A DNA stretch of 64,000 nucleotides from Sphingopyxis italica (lineage in GTDB: Bacteria > Pseudomonadota > Alphaproteobacteria > Sphingomonadales > Sphingomonadaceae). The position numbers and the translations under genes were made by a program. This document shows positions 25,403 to 33,663 of the stretch, piece by piece. The DNA lies in assembly GCF_011926545.1 (NCBI RefSeq), contig NZ_JAATIT010000006.1:62001-126000 (forward strand), in the 5' to 3' direction. The notes below the pieces were generated by a model, which had not been told where the DNA came from, ran no database searches, and saw only the letters and a program-made list of their open reading frames with translations. Numbering within the stretch: the stretch's first letter is position 1; each line of letters begins with the position of its first letter.

Positions 25403-26409
25403 TGGCAACGCAAAATACCCGGGAATTGACGCTCGACCTTCGGGTCGAGCACTTTCCCTATCACCAGCCGTTCCGCATTTCGGGGCATGTCTTCACCGAA
25501 ACCGCGCTGCTCGTTGCCGAGATTTCGGACGGCACGCATGTCGGGCGGGGCGAGGGGGCCGGGGTCTATTATCTCGGCGACGATATCGACCATATGCTGT
25601 CCGAGGCGACACGCGTTCGCGAAGACATTCAGCGCGGGGCGACGCGCGAGCAATTGCAGCATCTGCTGCCGCCCGGCGGCGCGCGCAACGCGCTCGACTG
25701 CGCTTTCTGGGACCTTGAGGCGAAGCGGGCGGGACGGCCGGTCTGGGCGCTTGCCGGGCTGGAGGCGCCGAGGGCGTTGCGCTCGACGCTGACGCTCGGC
25801 GCCGACAGCCCCGAAGCCATGGCGAAGGCGGCGCTGGCGATCGACCCGCAGGCGCCGATCAAGGTCAAGCTGACCGGCGACCTCGACGAGGATATATTGC
25901 GCGTCGCGGCGATCCGCGCCGCACGGCCCGACGCGTGGATCGGCGTCGATGCCAATCAAGGCTATGACCGTCCGACGCTCGCCGGCTTGCTGCCCGTGCT
26001 TGTCGAGCATGGCGTCGCGCAGCTCGAACAGCCGCTGAAGCGCGGGCGCGAGGCCGATCTCGACGGCCTCAAACGCCCCTTGCCCTTCGTCGCCGACGAA
26101 AGCGCGCTCTCGCTCGCCGACACCGCCTCGCTCGTCGGGCGCTTCGACGTCGTCAATATCAAGCTCGATAAATGCGGCGGGCTGACCGAGGGCCTCGCGA
26201 TCGCGCGGCAGGCAAAGGCGCTGGGGCTCGACGTGATGGTCGGCAATATGATGGGCACCAGCCTGTCGATGGCGCCCTCCTATCTGGTCGGGCAGCTCTG
26301 CGACATCGTCGACCTCGACGGCCCGACCTTCCTCGCGCGCGACCGCGTGCCCGGCGTCGAATATCGCGGCGGCATGATCCATTGCGCGGAAGAGGTTTGG
26401 GGCGGGTAA
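25402..26409 (+). CDS. dgcA: enolase-superfamily dipeptide epimerase / N-acetyl-D-glutamate racemase (DgcA-like)
   Basis: This 335-residue member of the muconate-lactonising subgroup of the enolase superfamily has catalytic Lys154-x-Lys156 (IKVKL), metal ligands Asp183 (VDANQGY), Glu209 (LEQPL) and Asp232 (VADES), and the opposite-face base Lys254 or Lys257 (NIKLDKCGG). Known relatives are L-Ala-D/L-Glu epimerases and DgcA, which racemises N-acetyl-D-glutamate made by DgcN. A DUF1611/DgcN-like gene at 29910 supports the DgcA reading. The start overlaps the hydrolase stop (TGATG), so the two are coupled. It should act in the cytoplasm after peptides or N-acyl amino acids are imported. Confidence 0.85.
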   Translation: MATQNTRELTLDLRVEHFPYHQPFRISGHVFTETALLVAEISDGTHVGRGEGAGVYYLGDDIDHMLSEATRVREDIQRGATREQLQHLLPPGGARNALDCAFWDLEAKRAGRPVWALAGLEAPRALRSTLTLGADSPEAMAKAALAIDPQAPIKVKLTGDLDEDILRVAAIRAARPDAWIGVDANQGYDRPTLAGLLPVLVEHGVAQLEQPLKRGREADLDGLKRPLPFVADESALSLADTASLVGRFDVVNIKLDKCGGLTEGLAIARQAKALGLDVMVGNMMGTSLSMAPSYLVGQLCDIVDLDGPTFLARDRVPGVEYRGGMIHCAEEVWGG

Positions 26410-26437
26410 CCGTCCCGTCGTCCGCCCTCCATAGGTC

Positions 26438-26464
26438 GAGATCCCGGCCTTCGCCGGGATGACG
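26438..26464. repeat. short hairpin repeat, family B
   Basis: A hairpin with arms GATCCCGGC and GCCGGGAT closes with GACG, a short copy of the element at 10319-10396. It lies just after dgcA and before the next promoter, so it may also help to end the upstream transcript. Confidence 0.8.
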
Positions 26465-26480
26465 AAAATTATCAAGAATA

Positions 26481-26516
26481 TGTCCTAAACGGGTTGACAA
26501 TTTTCTGATTAGGACA
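26481..26516 (+). promoter_or_regulatory. promoter/operator of the six-gene dipeptidase-dgcN operon
   Basis: TTGACA (26494-26499) leads the same 13-base TTGACAATTTTCT word as at 23300. It is framed by a perfect 8-bp inverted repeat, TGTCCTAA (26481-26488) and TTAGGACA (26509-26516). The first gene starts at 26556. The near identity to the other promoter points to one regulator, most simply the XRE-cupin protein. Confidence 0.62.
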
Positions 26517-26555
26517 ATAGTCGGCAAATAAGAATTATCACAGGTGGAGGATGGA

Positions 26556-27698
26556 ATGACCGGGTCGTTCCGTATGACGCGCCGCGCGGCACTCGCGGGC
26601 GCGGTGGGGGGCGCTTTGTCGGCGCCGATGATCAACAAGGGCGCTTATGCCTTTGCCGCGGCGCCGGCGAAGACCTATTCGCGCCGCGCGGTCGACCTCG
26701 TCGCATCCTCGCTCGTCATCGACATGCTCGCGCCGCTCAAGATCACGCTCGACGCCAATTATGTCGCGCACCGGTTGACCGATGCCGAGGCGGCCGAGTT
26801 CCGGGCGTCGGGCATCACCGGCTTCCACAACGCCTATGGCCTCGGCGGCCCCGATGCGAAGCGCCAGGCGCTCGAATTTCTCGCGGGGTGGCAGGGCTTC
26901 GCCGGACGCAACAGCCATGTCTTCACGCTCGTCGATGGCGTCGCCGATCTCGATCGCGCCAAGGCCGAGAAGAAATGCGCCGTCATCATGGGCATCCAGA
27001 ATGCCGAGCAGTTCGAGAGCGTGGAGGACGTCGCGCTGTTCCGCCGCCTCGGCCTTCGCTGCGCGCAGCTCACCTATAACACGCAAAACCTGATCGGCTC
27101 GGGCAGCACCGAGCGCGTCGACGGCGGCGTCAGCGACTATGGCGCGGCGATCATCGCCGAGATGGAAAAGCAGAAGATGCTCGTCGATGTTTCGCATTGC
27201 GGCGACAAGACGACATTGGACGCGATCGAAATCGCCAAGGGGCCGATCGCGATCACCCACAGCAACGCCCGCGCGCTCGTCGATCATCCGCGCGTCAAGA
27301 CCGACGCGGCGATCAAGGCGCTCGCGACGAAGGGCGGGGTGATGGGCATCACCGGCGTCCGCATGTTTGTCCGCACGAGCGATCCGACCAACGTGGGGCA
27401 TATGGCCGACCATATCGACCATGTCGCGAAACTCGTCGGGGTCGACCATGTCGGCATCGGCTCCGACGCCGACCTTCACGGCTATGACGATATGAAGCCG
27501 GACGAATATGCGCTGCTCAAGGGCAGCTACAAGGGCAGCTACGCCTTTCGCGACAAGATCGACATCGATGGTTTCGACCATCCATTGAAGACCTTCGACC
27601 TCACCGAGGAACTCATTCGCCGCAACTATTCGAACGATAACATCCGGGCCGTGCTCGGTGGCAATTTCCGCCGCCTGCTCGCCCAAGTCTGGGGGTAA
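26556..27698 (+). CDS. membrane dipeptidase (M19)-like protein lacking the HxD motif
   Basis: This 380-residue protein has a twin-arginine-like leader (MTRRAALAGAV) and the M19 renal-dipeptidase fold: VDVSHCGDKTTLDA, ITHSNARALVDHPR and VGIGSDADLHGYD keep the two later His ligands and the Asp. The first metal motif, normally DxHxD, reads IDMLAP (55-60), and the bridging Glu region reads GIQNAEQ, so the binuclear zinc site must be changed. GGAGG lies 5 bases before the ATG at 26556. It is the first gene of the coupled operon, 4 bases before the TBDR. It is probably a periplasmic hydrolase of D-amino-acid-containing dipeptides or a related amide. Confidence 0.8.
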   Translation: MTGSFRMTRRAALAGAVGGALSAPMINKGAYAFAAAPAKTYSRRAVDLVASSLVIDMLAPLKITLDANYVAHRLTDAEAAEFRASGITGFHNAYGLGGPDAKRQALEFLAGWQGFAGRNSHVFTLVDGVADLDRAKAEKKCAVIMGIQNAEQFESVEDVALFRRLGLRCAQLTYNTQNLIGSGSTERVDGGVSDYGAAIIAEMEKQKMLVDVSHCGDKTTLDAIEIAKGPIAITHSNARALVDHPRVKTDAAIKALATKGGVMGITGVRMFVRTSDPTNVGHMADHIDHVAKLVGVDHVGIGSDADLHGYDDMKPDEYALLKGSYKGSYAFRDKIDIDGFDHPLKTFDLTEELIRRNYSNDNIRAVLGGNFRRLLAQVWG

Positions 27699-27702
27699 GA
27701 CG

Positions 27703-29889
27703 ATGAACAAGGGACTTTTCGTTGCAGCAAGCATGGTCGCGGTCGCCGTTGCGATGCCGGCAGAGGCGCAGGAGGCAGGCGCGATCGAAGCCGCGGGCGA
27801 GATTGTGGTGACCGCGCAGAAGCGCGTCCAGAATGTGCAGGACGTGCCGATCTCGATCGCCGTCGTTAGCGGCGAGGAATTGCAGGAACAGGGTTCGGCC
27901 TCGCTCGTCGACTATGCGGGCTATGTTCCCGGCATGAACGTCAGCAACGGCGGCACGCCGGGGCAAACGACGATCACGCTGCGCGGCGTCGCGCCGCTCA
28001 ACGCCAGCCAGACGGTCGGCATCTATCTCGACGATGCGCCGGTCGGGTCGAGCGCGCTCTACAACCGCGCCGGGCAGTTCACGATCGACCTGATGCCCTA
28101 TGACCTCGAACGCATCGAGGTGCTGAAGGGCCCGCAGGGCACGCTCTATGGCGCCAGCTCGATCGGCGGCCTCGTCAAATATGTCACTGTCCAGCCCGAC
28201 ACGCGCGAATTCAAGGTGCGCGCGGGCGTCGAAGGCTTCACGATCAAGGACGCGAGCGGCTTCGGCTGGGGCGGACAGGTCTATGTCAATGCGCCGATCG
28301 CGACCGACACGCTCGCGATTTCGGGCAGCTTCGCGTGGCGCAAGACGCCGGGCTGGGTCGACAGCGTCAACAACGCCGGGCTCAAGGATCAGAATGATTA
28401 TGAACAGCGCGGCGGCCGCGCGGCCTTGCTGTGGCAGCCGACGCCCCAACTCAGCGTCAAGCTCGCGGGGATCTGGCAGTCGCTCGATTCGGACGGCAAC
28501 GGCCTCTATGCCGCCGATCTCGACGGCAACCGGCTCGGCAACGGCCATTCGTTCAACAATTATGTGCCCGAATCCTACGACGTCGATCTCGACTATTATT
28601 CGGCGACGATCGACTATGATTTCGGCGCCGCGACGCTGACCTCGGCCACGACCTACAGCAAGACGCAGAGCCGCCAGCTGCAGGATGCGAGCTATGCCTT
28701 CGGCGTGCTCTTTCCATTCCTGACCAATCCACCGATCGACCCAGGCATCACGCCCTTCTCGCTCGACCTCGGGCTCAAGAAATGGACGCAGGAAGTGCGG
28801 CTCGCCTCGCCGAGCGGCGGGCGCTTCGAATGGCTTGTCGGGGGCTTTTTCACCGACGAGGAAACGAGCAATTCCCAGCTCGTCCGCTCGTTCGACATGG
28901 ACGGCAACGTCATCGTGCCGCTCGACCCGCTCGCCATCGTCGGCCTGCCCGCGACCTACAAGGAATATGCGGTCTTCGGCAATGCGACGTTCAAGCTGAG
29001 CGAGCGGTTCGAGGTGACCGGCGGCCTTCGCTGGGCGCGCAACGAGCAGACCTTCACACAGATCAGCGAGGGCGCGATCGTGCCGAGCGCCAATGATCCG
29101 GGCGAATCGGCCGAAAGCGTCTGGACCTTCTCGGTCAGCCCGCAATTCCATATCAATGAAGACGCGATGCTCTATGCCCGCGTCGCGACGGGTTATCGCC
29201 CCGGCGGCCCGAACGTCATCGTCCCCAATGTGCCGCCGAGCGTCGATGCCGACCGCATGACGAATTACGAGGTCGGGCTGAAGGCCGATTTCGCCGACCG
29301 CATGGTGTCGGTCGACGCCGCTTTCTTCTGGATGGACTGGACCGACATTCAGGTCACGCGCGCCTTCGGCGGCGTGTCGGGCGGCGCGAATGGCGGCAAG
29401 GCGACGAGCAAGGGTTTCGAGGGCAGCCTGGCGCTGCGCCCGGCGCCGGGCCTGACGATCAGCGCGACGGGATCATACACCGACGCGTCGCTCAGCGAGG
29501 ACGTGCCCGACATCAGCGGTCTCAAAGGGGACCGTCTGCCCGCGGTGCCGAAGTTCAGCGGCGCGCTGCGCGCCGACTATGAATTCGAACTGGGCGGCGG
29601 CAACAAGGGCAGCTTCGGCGCGGGTGTCCGTCACGCGAGCAACCGGTTGTCGCTGGTCGAGAGCGATCCGCTCGTCGCGCGCGCCAAGGCCTATACCTCG
29701 GTCGATCTCAATGCGTCGGTGACCTTCGATGATCACTGGACGCTGCGCGCCTATGCGCGCAACCTGCTCGACAACAAGGGCGAGATGGCGCGTTCGACGC
29801 TTGCCGACGGGCTCAACCGGCCGAGCTTCCTTGCGATCTCGCCGTTGCAGCCGCGCACGATCGGCGTCGCGCTCGACATGGCTTTCTGA
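27703..29889 (+). CDS. TonB-dependent outer-membrane receptor
   Basis: This 728-residue receptor has a signal peptide to about residue 23 (AEAQ), the plug start EIVVTAQKRVQNVQDVP, ITLRGVAPLNASQTVG, IEVLKGPQGTLYGASSIGG and a barrel ending TIGVALDMAF. Its ATG lies 4 bases after the dipeptidase stop, with GGGGGTAAG serving as ribosome site. As the only receptor in the D-amino-acid/peptide operon it probably imports a peptide or N-acylated amino-acid compound across the outer membrane. The gene sits second in the operon controlled by the shared promoter/operator at 26481. Confidence 0.92.
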   Translation: MNKGLFVAASMVAVAVAMPAEAQEAGAIEAAGEIVVTAQKRVQNVQDVPISIAVVSGEELQEQGSASLVDYAGYVPGMNVSNGGTPGQTTITLRGVAPLNASQTVGIYLDDAPVGSSALYNRAGQFTIDLMPYDLERIEVLKGPQGTLYGASSIGGLVKYVTVQPDTREFKVRAGVEGFTIKDASGFGWGGQVYVNAPIATDTLAISGSFAWRKTPGWVDSVNNAGLKDQNDYEQRGGRAALLWQPTPQLSVKLAGIWQSLDSDGNGLYAADLDGNRLGNGHSFNNYVPESYDVDLDYYSATIDYDFGAATLTSATTYSKTQSRQLQDASYAFGVLFPFLTNPPIDPGITPFSLDLGLKKWTQEVRLASPSGGRFEWLVGGFFTDEETSNSQLVRSFDMDGNVIVPLDPLAIVGLPATYKEYAVFGNATFKLSERFEVTGGLRWARNEQTFTQISEGAIVPSANDPGESAESVWTFSVSPQFHINEDAMLYARVATGYRPGGPNVIVPNVPPSVDADRMTNYEVGLKADFADRMVSVDAAFFWMDWTDIQVTRAFGGVSGGANGGKATSKGFEGSLALRPAPGLTISATGSYTDASLSEDVPDISGLKGDRLPAVPKFSGALRADYEFELGGGNKGSFGAGVRHASNRLSLVESDPLVARAKAYTSVDLNASVTFDDHWTLRAYARNLLDNKGEMARSTLADGLNRPSFLAISPLQPRTIGVALDMAF

Positions 29890-29909
29890 GCGAATTGGAG
29901 TTGGACAAG

Positions 29910-30950
29910 ATGAACGCGCCCACCGGCAGACTGGCCGAAAGCCTGACCCTGCCGCAACCCTATCTGCTGTTCCTCGGCGACACGACCGAGGCGGGCTATG
30001 CCAAGACCGCCTTCGGCCTCGCCGACTGGGCGGCCGACCGCTGCGTCGGCGAATATGGCATCGGCGCCTGCTCGGTCAGCGCCGGCCTGCCGCGGCTGTC
30101 GCCCGCCGAGGCGCGCGCCGCGGGCGCGCAGTCGCTGGTGATCGGCGTCGCGAACCAGGGCGGCGTCATCGGCGACGCCTGGGTCGCGGTGCTCGTCGAG
30201 GCGATGGAGGCGGGGCTCGACATCGTCAGCGGGCTTCACACGCGATTGACGAGCATCCCCGCGCTCGTCGAGGCGGCGCGGCGCACCGGCCAGCGGCTGA
30301 TCGACGTCCGCACCCCGCCGCCCTCGATTCCGATCGCCACCGGGCGCAAGCGGAGCGGCAAAAGATTGCTGACCGTCGGCACCGATTGCGCGCTCGGCAA
30401 GAAATATACCGCGCTCGCGCTCCATCGCGCTTTCGTGGCGCGCGGGATCGACGCCGATTTTCGCGCGACCGGCCAGACGGGAATCATGATCGCCGGCGGC
30501 GGTATGCCGATGGACGCGGTGGTGTCGGATTTCGAAGCCGGGGCGGCCGAGATATTGAGCCCCGATGCGCCGGAAAACCATTGGGATCTCGTCGAGGGGC
30601 AGGGGTCGATCTTCAACCCCGCCTATGCCGCGGTGTCGCTCGGCCTGCTCCACGGCAGCCAGCCCGATGTGTTCGTCGTCTGCCACGACCCGGCGCGTAA
30701 GGTGATCCTCGGCATGGAGAGCTTTACGCTGCCCAGCATCGAGGAGGTGATCGACCTGACGATCCGCCTCGGCAGCCGCACCAACCCCGCGATCCGCTGC
30801 GGCGGGGTGAGCCTCAACACCTCGGCTTACGACGCCGACGCGGCTGAGGCGCTGATGGCGGCCGAACGCCGGCGGCTGGGCCTGCCGGTCACCGATCCGA
30901 TCCGCGGCGGTGCGTCCTTCGACGCGCTCGTCGAAAACTGTCTCGCATGA
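29910..30950 (+). CDS. dgcN: DUF1611 protein, D-glutamate N-acetyltransferase-like (DgcN)
   Basis: This 346-residue protein matches DUF1611: an N-terminal Rossmann-like part (LVIGVANQGGVIGDAW) and a P-loop domain with GTDCALGKK (157-165), RATGQTGIMIAGGG, and VEGQGSIFNPAYAAV. DgcN in the described DgcN-DgcA pathway acetylates D-glutamate; the dgcA-like gene here makes the pair. The ATG at 29910, preceded by TTGGAG, was preferred to the upstream TTG. Its TGA overlaps the next start (ATGA). The presence of a P-loop in an acetyltransferase-like family means that a nucleotide-dependent ligase role remains possible. Confidence 0.78.
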   Translation: MNAPTGRLAESLTLPQPYLLFLGDTTEAGYAKTAFGLADWAADRCVGEYGIGACSVSAGLPRLSPAEARAAGAQSLVIGVANQGGVIGDAWVAVLVEAMEAGLDIVSGLHTRLTSIPALVEAARRTGQRLIDVRTPPPSIPIATGRKRSGKRLLTVGTDCALGKKYTALALHRAFVARGIDADFRATGQTGIMIAGGGMPMDAVVSDFEAGAAEILSPDAPENHWDLVEGQGSIFNPAYAAVSLGLLHGSQPDVFVVCHDPARKVILGMESFTLPSIEEVIDLTIRLGSRTNPAIRCGGVSLNTSAYDADAAEALMAAERRRLGLPVTDPIRGGASFDALVENCLA

Positions 30951-32095
30951 GTGTGGGCGAGACGGGCGGCAGGGCGCAGGACTCCACTTGGTTCCAGCGT
31001 TTCCTGCTGCCCGGTTTTGCGCTGAAGGCCGTCATCATCGGCGGCGGCTATGCGACGGGGCGCGAGCTGGCCGAATATTTCGTGCCGTCGGGCCCATGGG
31101 GCGGGCTTTCCGCGATGCTGCTCGCGACGTGCATCTGGAGCATCGTCGCCGCGCTGACCTTCGCGCTCGCGCGCAAGCTCGACGCCTATGATTATCGCGC
31201 CTTTTTCAAGGGACTTCTCGGCCCCGCCTGGGTCGCGTTCGAAGCCGCCTACCTGATCTTCGTCGTCCTGATCCTCGCGGTGTTCGGCGCGGCGGCGGGC
31301 GCGATCGGCGCCGCCACCTTCGGCTGGCCCGAGCTCGCCGGCGTCGTGCTGCTCGCCGTCTCGATCGTCGCGGTCACCGCATGGGGTACCAGCGCCGTCG
31401 AGCAGATGTTCAAATATGTCTCGATCCTGCTCTACGCGGTCTACGGCCTGTTCCTGATCCTTGCGCTCGCGAGCTTCGGCGGACTGATCGGGCAGGGCTT
31501 CGCGAATGCGCCGCCGCCGTCGGGGAACTGGATGGCGGGCGGGCTCACCTATGCGAGCTATAATATCGTCGGCGCGGTGGTGATCCTCCCGGTGCTGCGG
31601 CATCTGACTAGCCAGCGCGACGCGGTCGTCGCGGGGCTGATCGCGGGGCCGCTGTCGATGCTCCCCGCGATCCTCTTCTTCGTCGCGATGATGGCCTTTT
31701 ACCCCGCGATCGGCGACGAGACGCTGCCCTCCGATTTCCTGCTCCGTCAGATGAATGTGCCGGGCTTCCATATCCTGTTTCAGGTGATGATCTTCGCCGC
31801 GCTGCTCGAAAGCGGCGCCGGCGCGGTCCATGCGGTCAACGAGCGCATCTCGGGCGCGGTCGAAAGCCGCGGACGCCCGCCGCTCTCGGCGGCCGCGCGC
31901 GCGATCATCGGCGCGGTGATCCTCACCGGCTGCATGTTCGTCGCGGGGCGCATCGGCCTCGTCGACCTGATCGCGAGCGGATACCGCTTCCTCGCGTGGC
32001 TGTTCCTCGCCGTTTTCGTTCTGCCTTTGCTCACCCTCGGCACCTGGCGCCTGCTGCGCCCCGCCACTGCTCCCCATATGGAGGCCCTGCCATGA
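30947..32095 (+). CDS. YkvI-like membrane transporter
   Basis: This 382-residue inner-membrane protein has about ten hydrophobic segments and a glycine-rich first helix, IIGGGYATGRELAEYF, resembling the GxGFATGQE motif of the poorly known YkvI family (APC/LeuT-like fold). A break in a central helix (GGLTYASYNIVGAVV) and HAVNERISG in the later loop fit the same group. Start and stop both overlap neighbours by 4 bp. In the operon it most probably carries the amino acid or dipeptide released in the periplasm across the inner membrane. Substrate and coupling ion are unknown. Confidence 0.65.
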   Translation: MSVGETGGRAQDSTWFQRFLLPGFALKAVIIGGGYATGRELAEYFVPSGPWGGLSAMLLATCIWSIVAALTFALARKLDAYDYRAFFKGLLGPAWVAFEAAYLIFVVLILAVFGAAAGAIGAATFGWPELAGVVLLAVSIVAVTAWGTSAVEQMFKYVSILLYAVYGLFLILALASFGGLIGQGFANAPPPSGNWMAGGLTYASYNIVGAVVILPVLRHLTSQRDAVVAGLIAGPLSMLPAILFFVAMMAFYPAIGDETLPSDFLLRQMNVPGFHILFQVMIFAALLESGAGAVHAVNERISGAVESRGRPPLSAAARAIIGAVILTGCMFVAGRIGLVDLIASGYRFLAWLFLAVFVLPLLTLGTWRLLRPATAPHMEALP

Positions 32096-33663
32096 AACGC
32101 CTGCTTGCCCTGTCGCTGATGCTGTCGGTCGCCGTACCGGTGTGGGCGGAGCCGCCCGCCGACATCGGCGAAAGCGTCGAGGCCCTGCGCACCAAGATCG
32201 GCGCGCCCGGCGTGTCGATCGCAATCGTCGAGGATGGCAAGACGACGCTGTCGCGCGGCTGGGGCGTGCGCAAGCTCGGCGAGCGTGCGCCCGTCGATGC
32301 GCAGACGATCTTTCAGACCGGATCGACCGGCAAGGCGATGACCGCCGCCGCGCTCGCGGTGCTGGTCGACGAGGGCAAGATCGGCTGGGACGATCCGGTC
32401 ATCCAGCATATGCCATGGTTCCGCATGTACGACCCGTGGGTCACGCGCGAAATCACGATCCGCGACCTGCTCGTCCACCGCAGCGGGCTCGGGCTGGGGC
32501 AGGGCGACCTGATGTTCGTGCCGCGCACGCACCTCACGCGCAAACAGACGGTCGAGCGCGTCGCTTACCTCAAGCCGAAGACGAGTTTCCGCTCGGCTTA
32601 CGCCTATGACAATATCCTCTATGCGGTCGCCGGCCAGTTGATCGAGGAAGTCACCGGCCAGACGTGGGAGGATTTCATCCGCGCGCGCGTGCTGCGCGCG
32701 GGCGGCATGAAGAATGCGACGAGCGACAGCGAAGACCGTTTCCGCATCCCCAACCGGTCATGGCCGCACGCGCGACTGTCGGGCCCCTTGCGCGGCCTCG
32801 GCCCGCAACAGGCGCTGAACGAACGCGACGAACTCGGGCGCAACGGAGCGCCTGCGGGCGGGCTCGCATTGAGTGCCAATGACATGGCAGCCTGGCTCAA
32901 GATCCAGCTCGCGCACGGCGCGCTTCCCGACGGCAAGCGCCTGTTCAGCGAGGAACAGGCCGCCGAAATGTGGACCCCGGTGACGCCGGTGCCGATCACC
33001 CCGCTGCCCGCCGAGCTCAAACCCGCGCAGCCGACGCAGCAAGCCTATGCGCTCGGCTGGAACGTGCAGGATTATCGCGGTCACCGCATCATTCAGCACG
33101 GCGGCGGGGTCTTCGGGTCGATCACGCGCGTCGTGATGATCCCCGACAAGAATGTCGGCTTCGCGATCATGCTGAACAGCGAGGACAGCGGCATGCTCCT
33201 CGGCCTCACCTATGACCTGCTCGACCATTATCTGGACCAGCCCGACTATGGCTGGATTCAGAAGTGGGAGGATTGGTATCAGGCGCGGCTCGCGGGCGGG
33301 GTCGAGTTTCTGAAACAGTCGAAGGCATCGCCGGCGCAGAGCGGTCCCTCGCTCGCGCTGGCGGGCTATGCGGGGCGCTACCGTGATCCCTGGTATGGCG
33401 ACGTCGTGGTGGGGTCGGGGGCGAACGGGCTGACGATCGACTTCACCTCGACGCCGCGGATGGCGGGGCGGCTCGAACATTGGCAATATGACAGCTTCGT
33501 CACCAAGTTCGACGATCCGGCGATCGAACCCGCCTATGTTACCTTCGCGCTCGACGCCGACGGCAAGGTGACGGGCGTGACGATGAAGGCGGTGAGTCAG
33601 ATCGCCGACTTCAGCTGGGACTATCACGATCTCGACCTGAAGCCCGTGGAGGACAAGAAGTGA
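32092..33663 (+). CDS. periplasmic serine hydrolase (beta-lactamase fold)
   Basis: This 523-residue protein has a signal peptide ending near VWAE (residue 20), the nucleophile motif Ser78-Thr-Gly-Lys81 (TGSTGKAM), Tyr172-Asp-Asn174 and a QHGGG loop, so it is a class C beta-lactamase/DD-peptidase-type enzyme. A C-terminal domain of about 110 residues (LAGYAGRYRDPWYGDVVV) resembles the lipocalin-like DUF3471 appendix of D-aminopeptidase relatives. The start overlaps the transporter stop (ATGA), and its own stop overlaps the next start (GTGA). It lacks the membrane segments of the hydrolase at 23423. Release of D-residues from peptides is the likely role. Confidence 0.85.
   Translation: MKRLLALSLMLSVAVPVWAEPPADIGESVEALRTKIGAPGVSIAIVEDGKTTLSRGWGVRKLGERAPVDAQTIFQTGSTGKAMTAAALAVLVDEGKIGWDDPVIQHMPWFRMYDPWVTREITIRDLLVHRSGLGLGQGDLMFVPRTHLTRKQTVERVAYLKPKTSFRSAYAYDNILYAVAGQLIEEVTGQTWEDFIRARVLRAGGMKNATSDSEDRFRIPNRSWPHARLSGPLRGLGPQQALNERDELGRNGAPAGGLALSANDMAAWLKIQLAHGALPDGKRLFSEEQAAEMWTPVTPVPITPLPAELKPAQPTQQAYALGWNVQDYRGHRIIQHGGGVFGSITRVVMIPDKNVGFAIMLNSEDSGMLLGLTYDLLDHYLDQPDYGWIQKWEDWYQARLAGGVEFLKQSKASPAQSGPSLALAGYAGRYRDPWYGDVVVGSGANGLTIDFTSTPRMAGRLEHWQYDSFVTKFDDPAIEPAYVTFALDADGKVTGVTMKAVSQIADFSWDYHDLDLKPVEDKK

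Noticed and set aside
23423..33663. Reading the two serine hydrolases as beta-lactamase resistance genes
   Set aside because: They have the fold and SxxK/YxN motifs, but extra domains and the peptide-catabolic context fit D-aminopeptidase-like enzymes better; no AmpC-specific features were seen.
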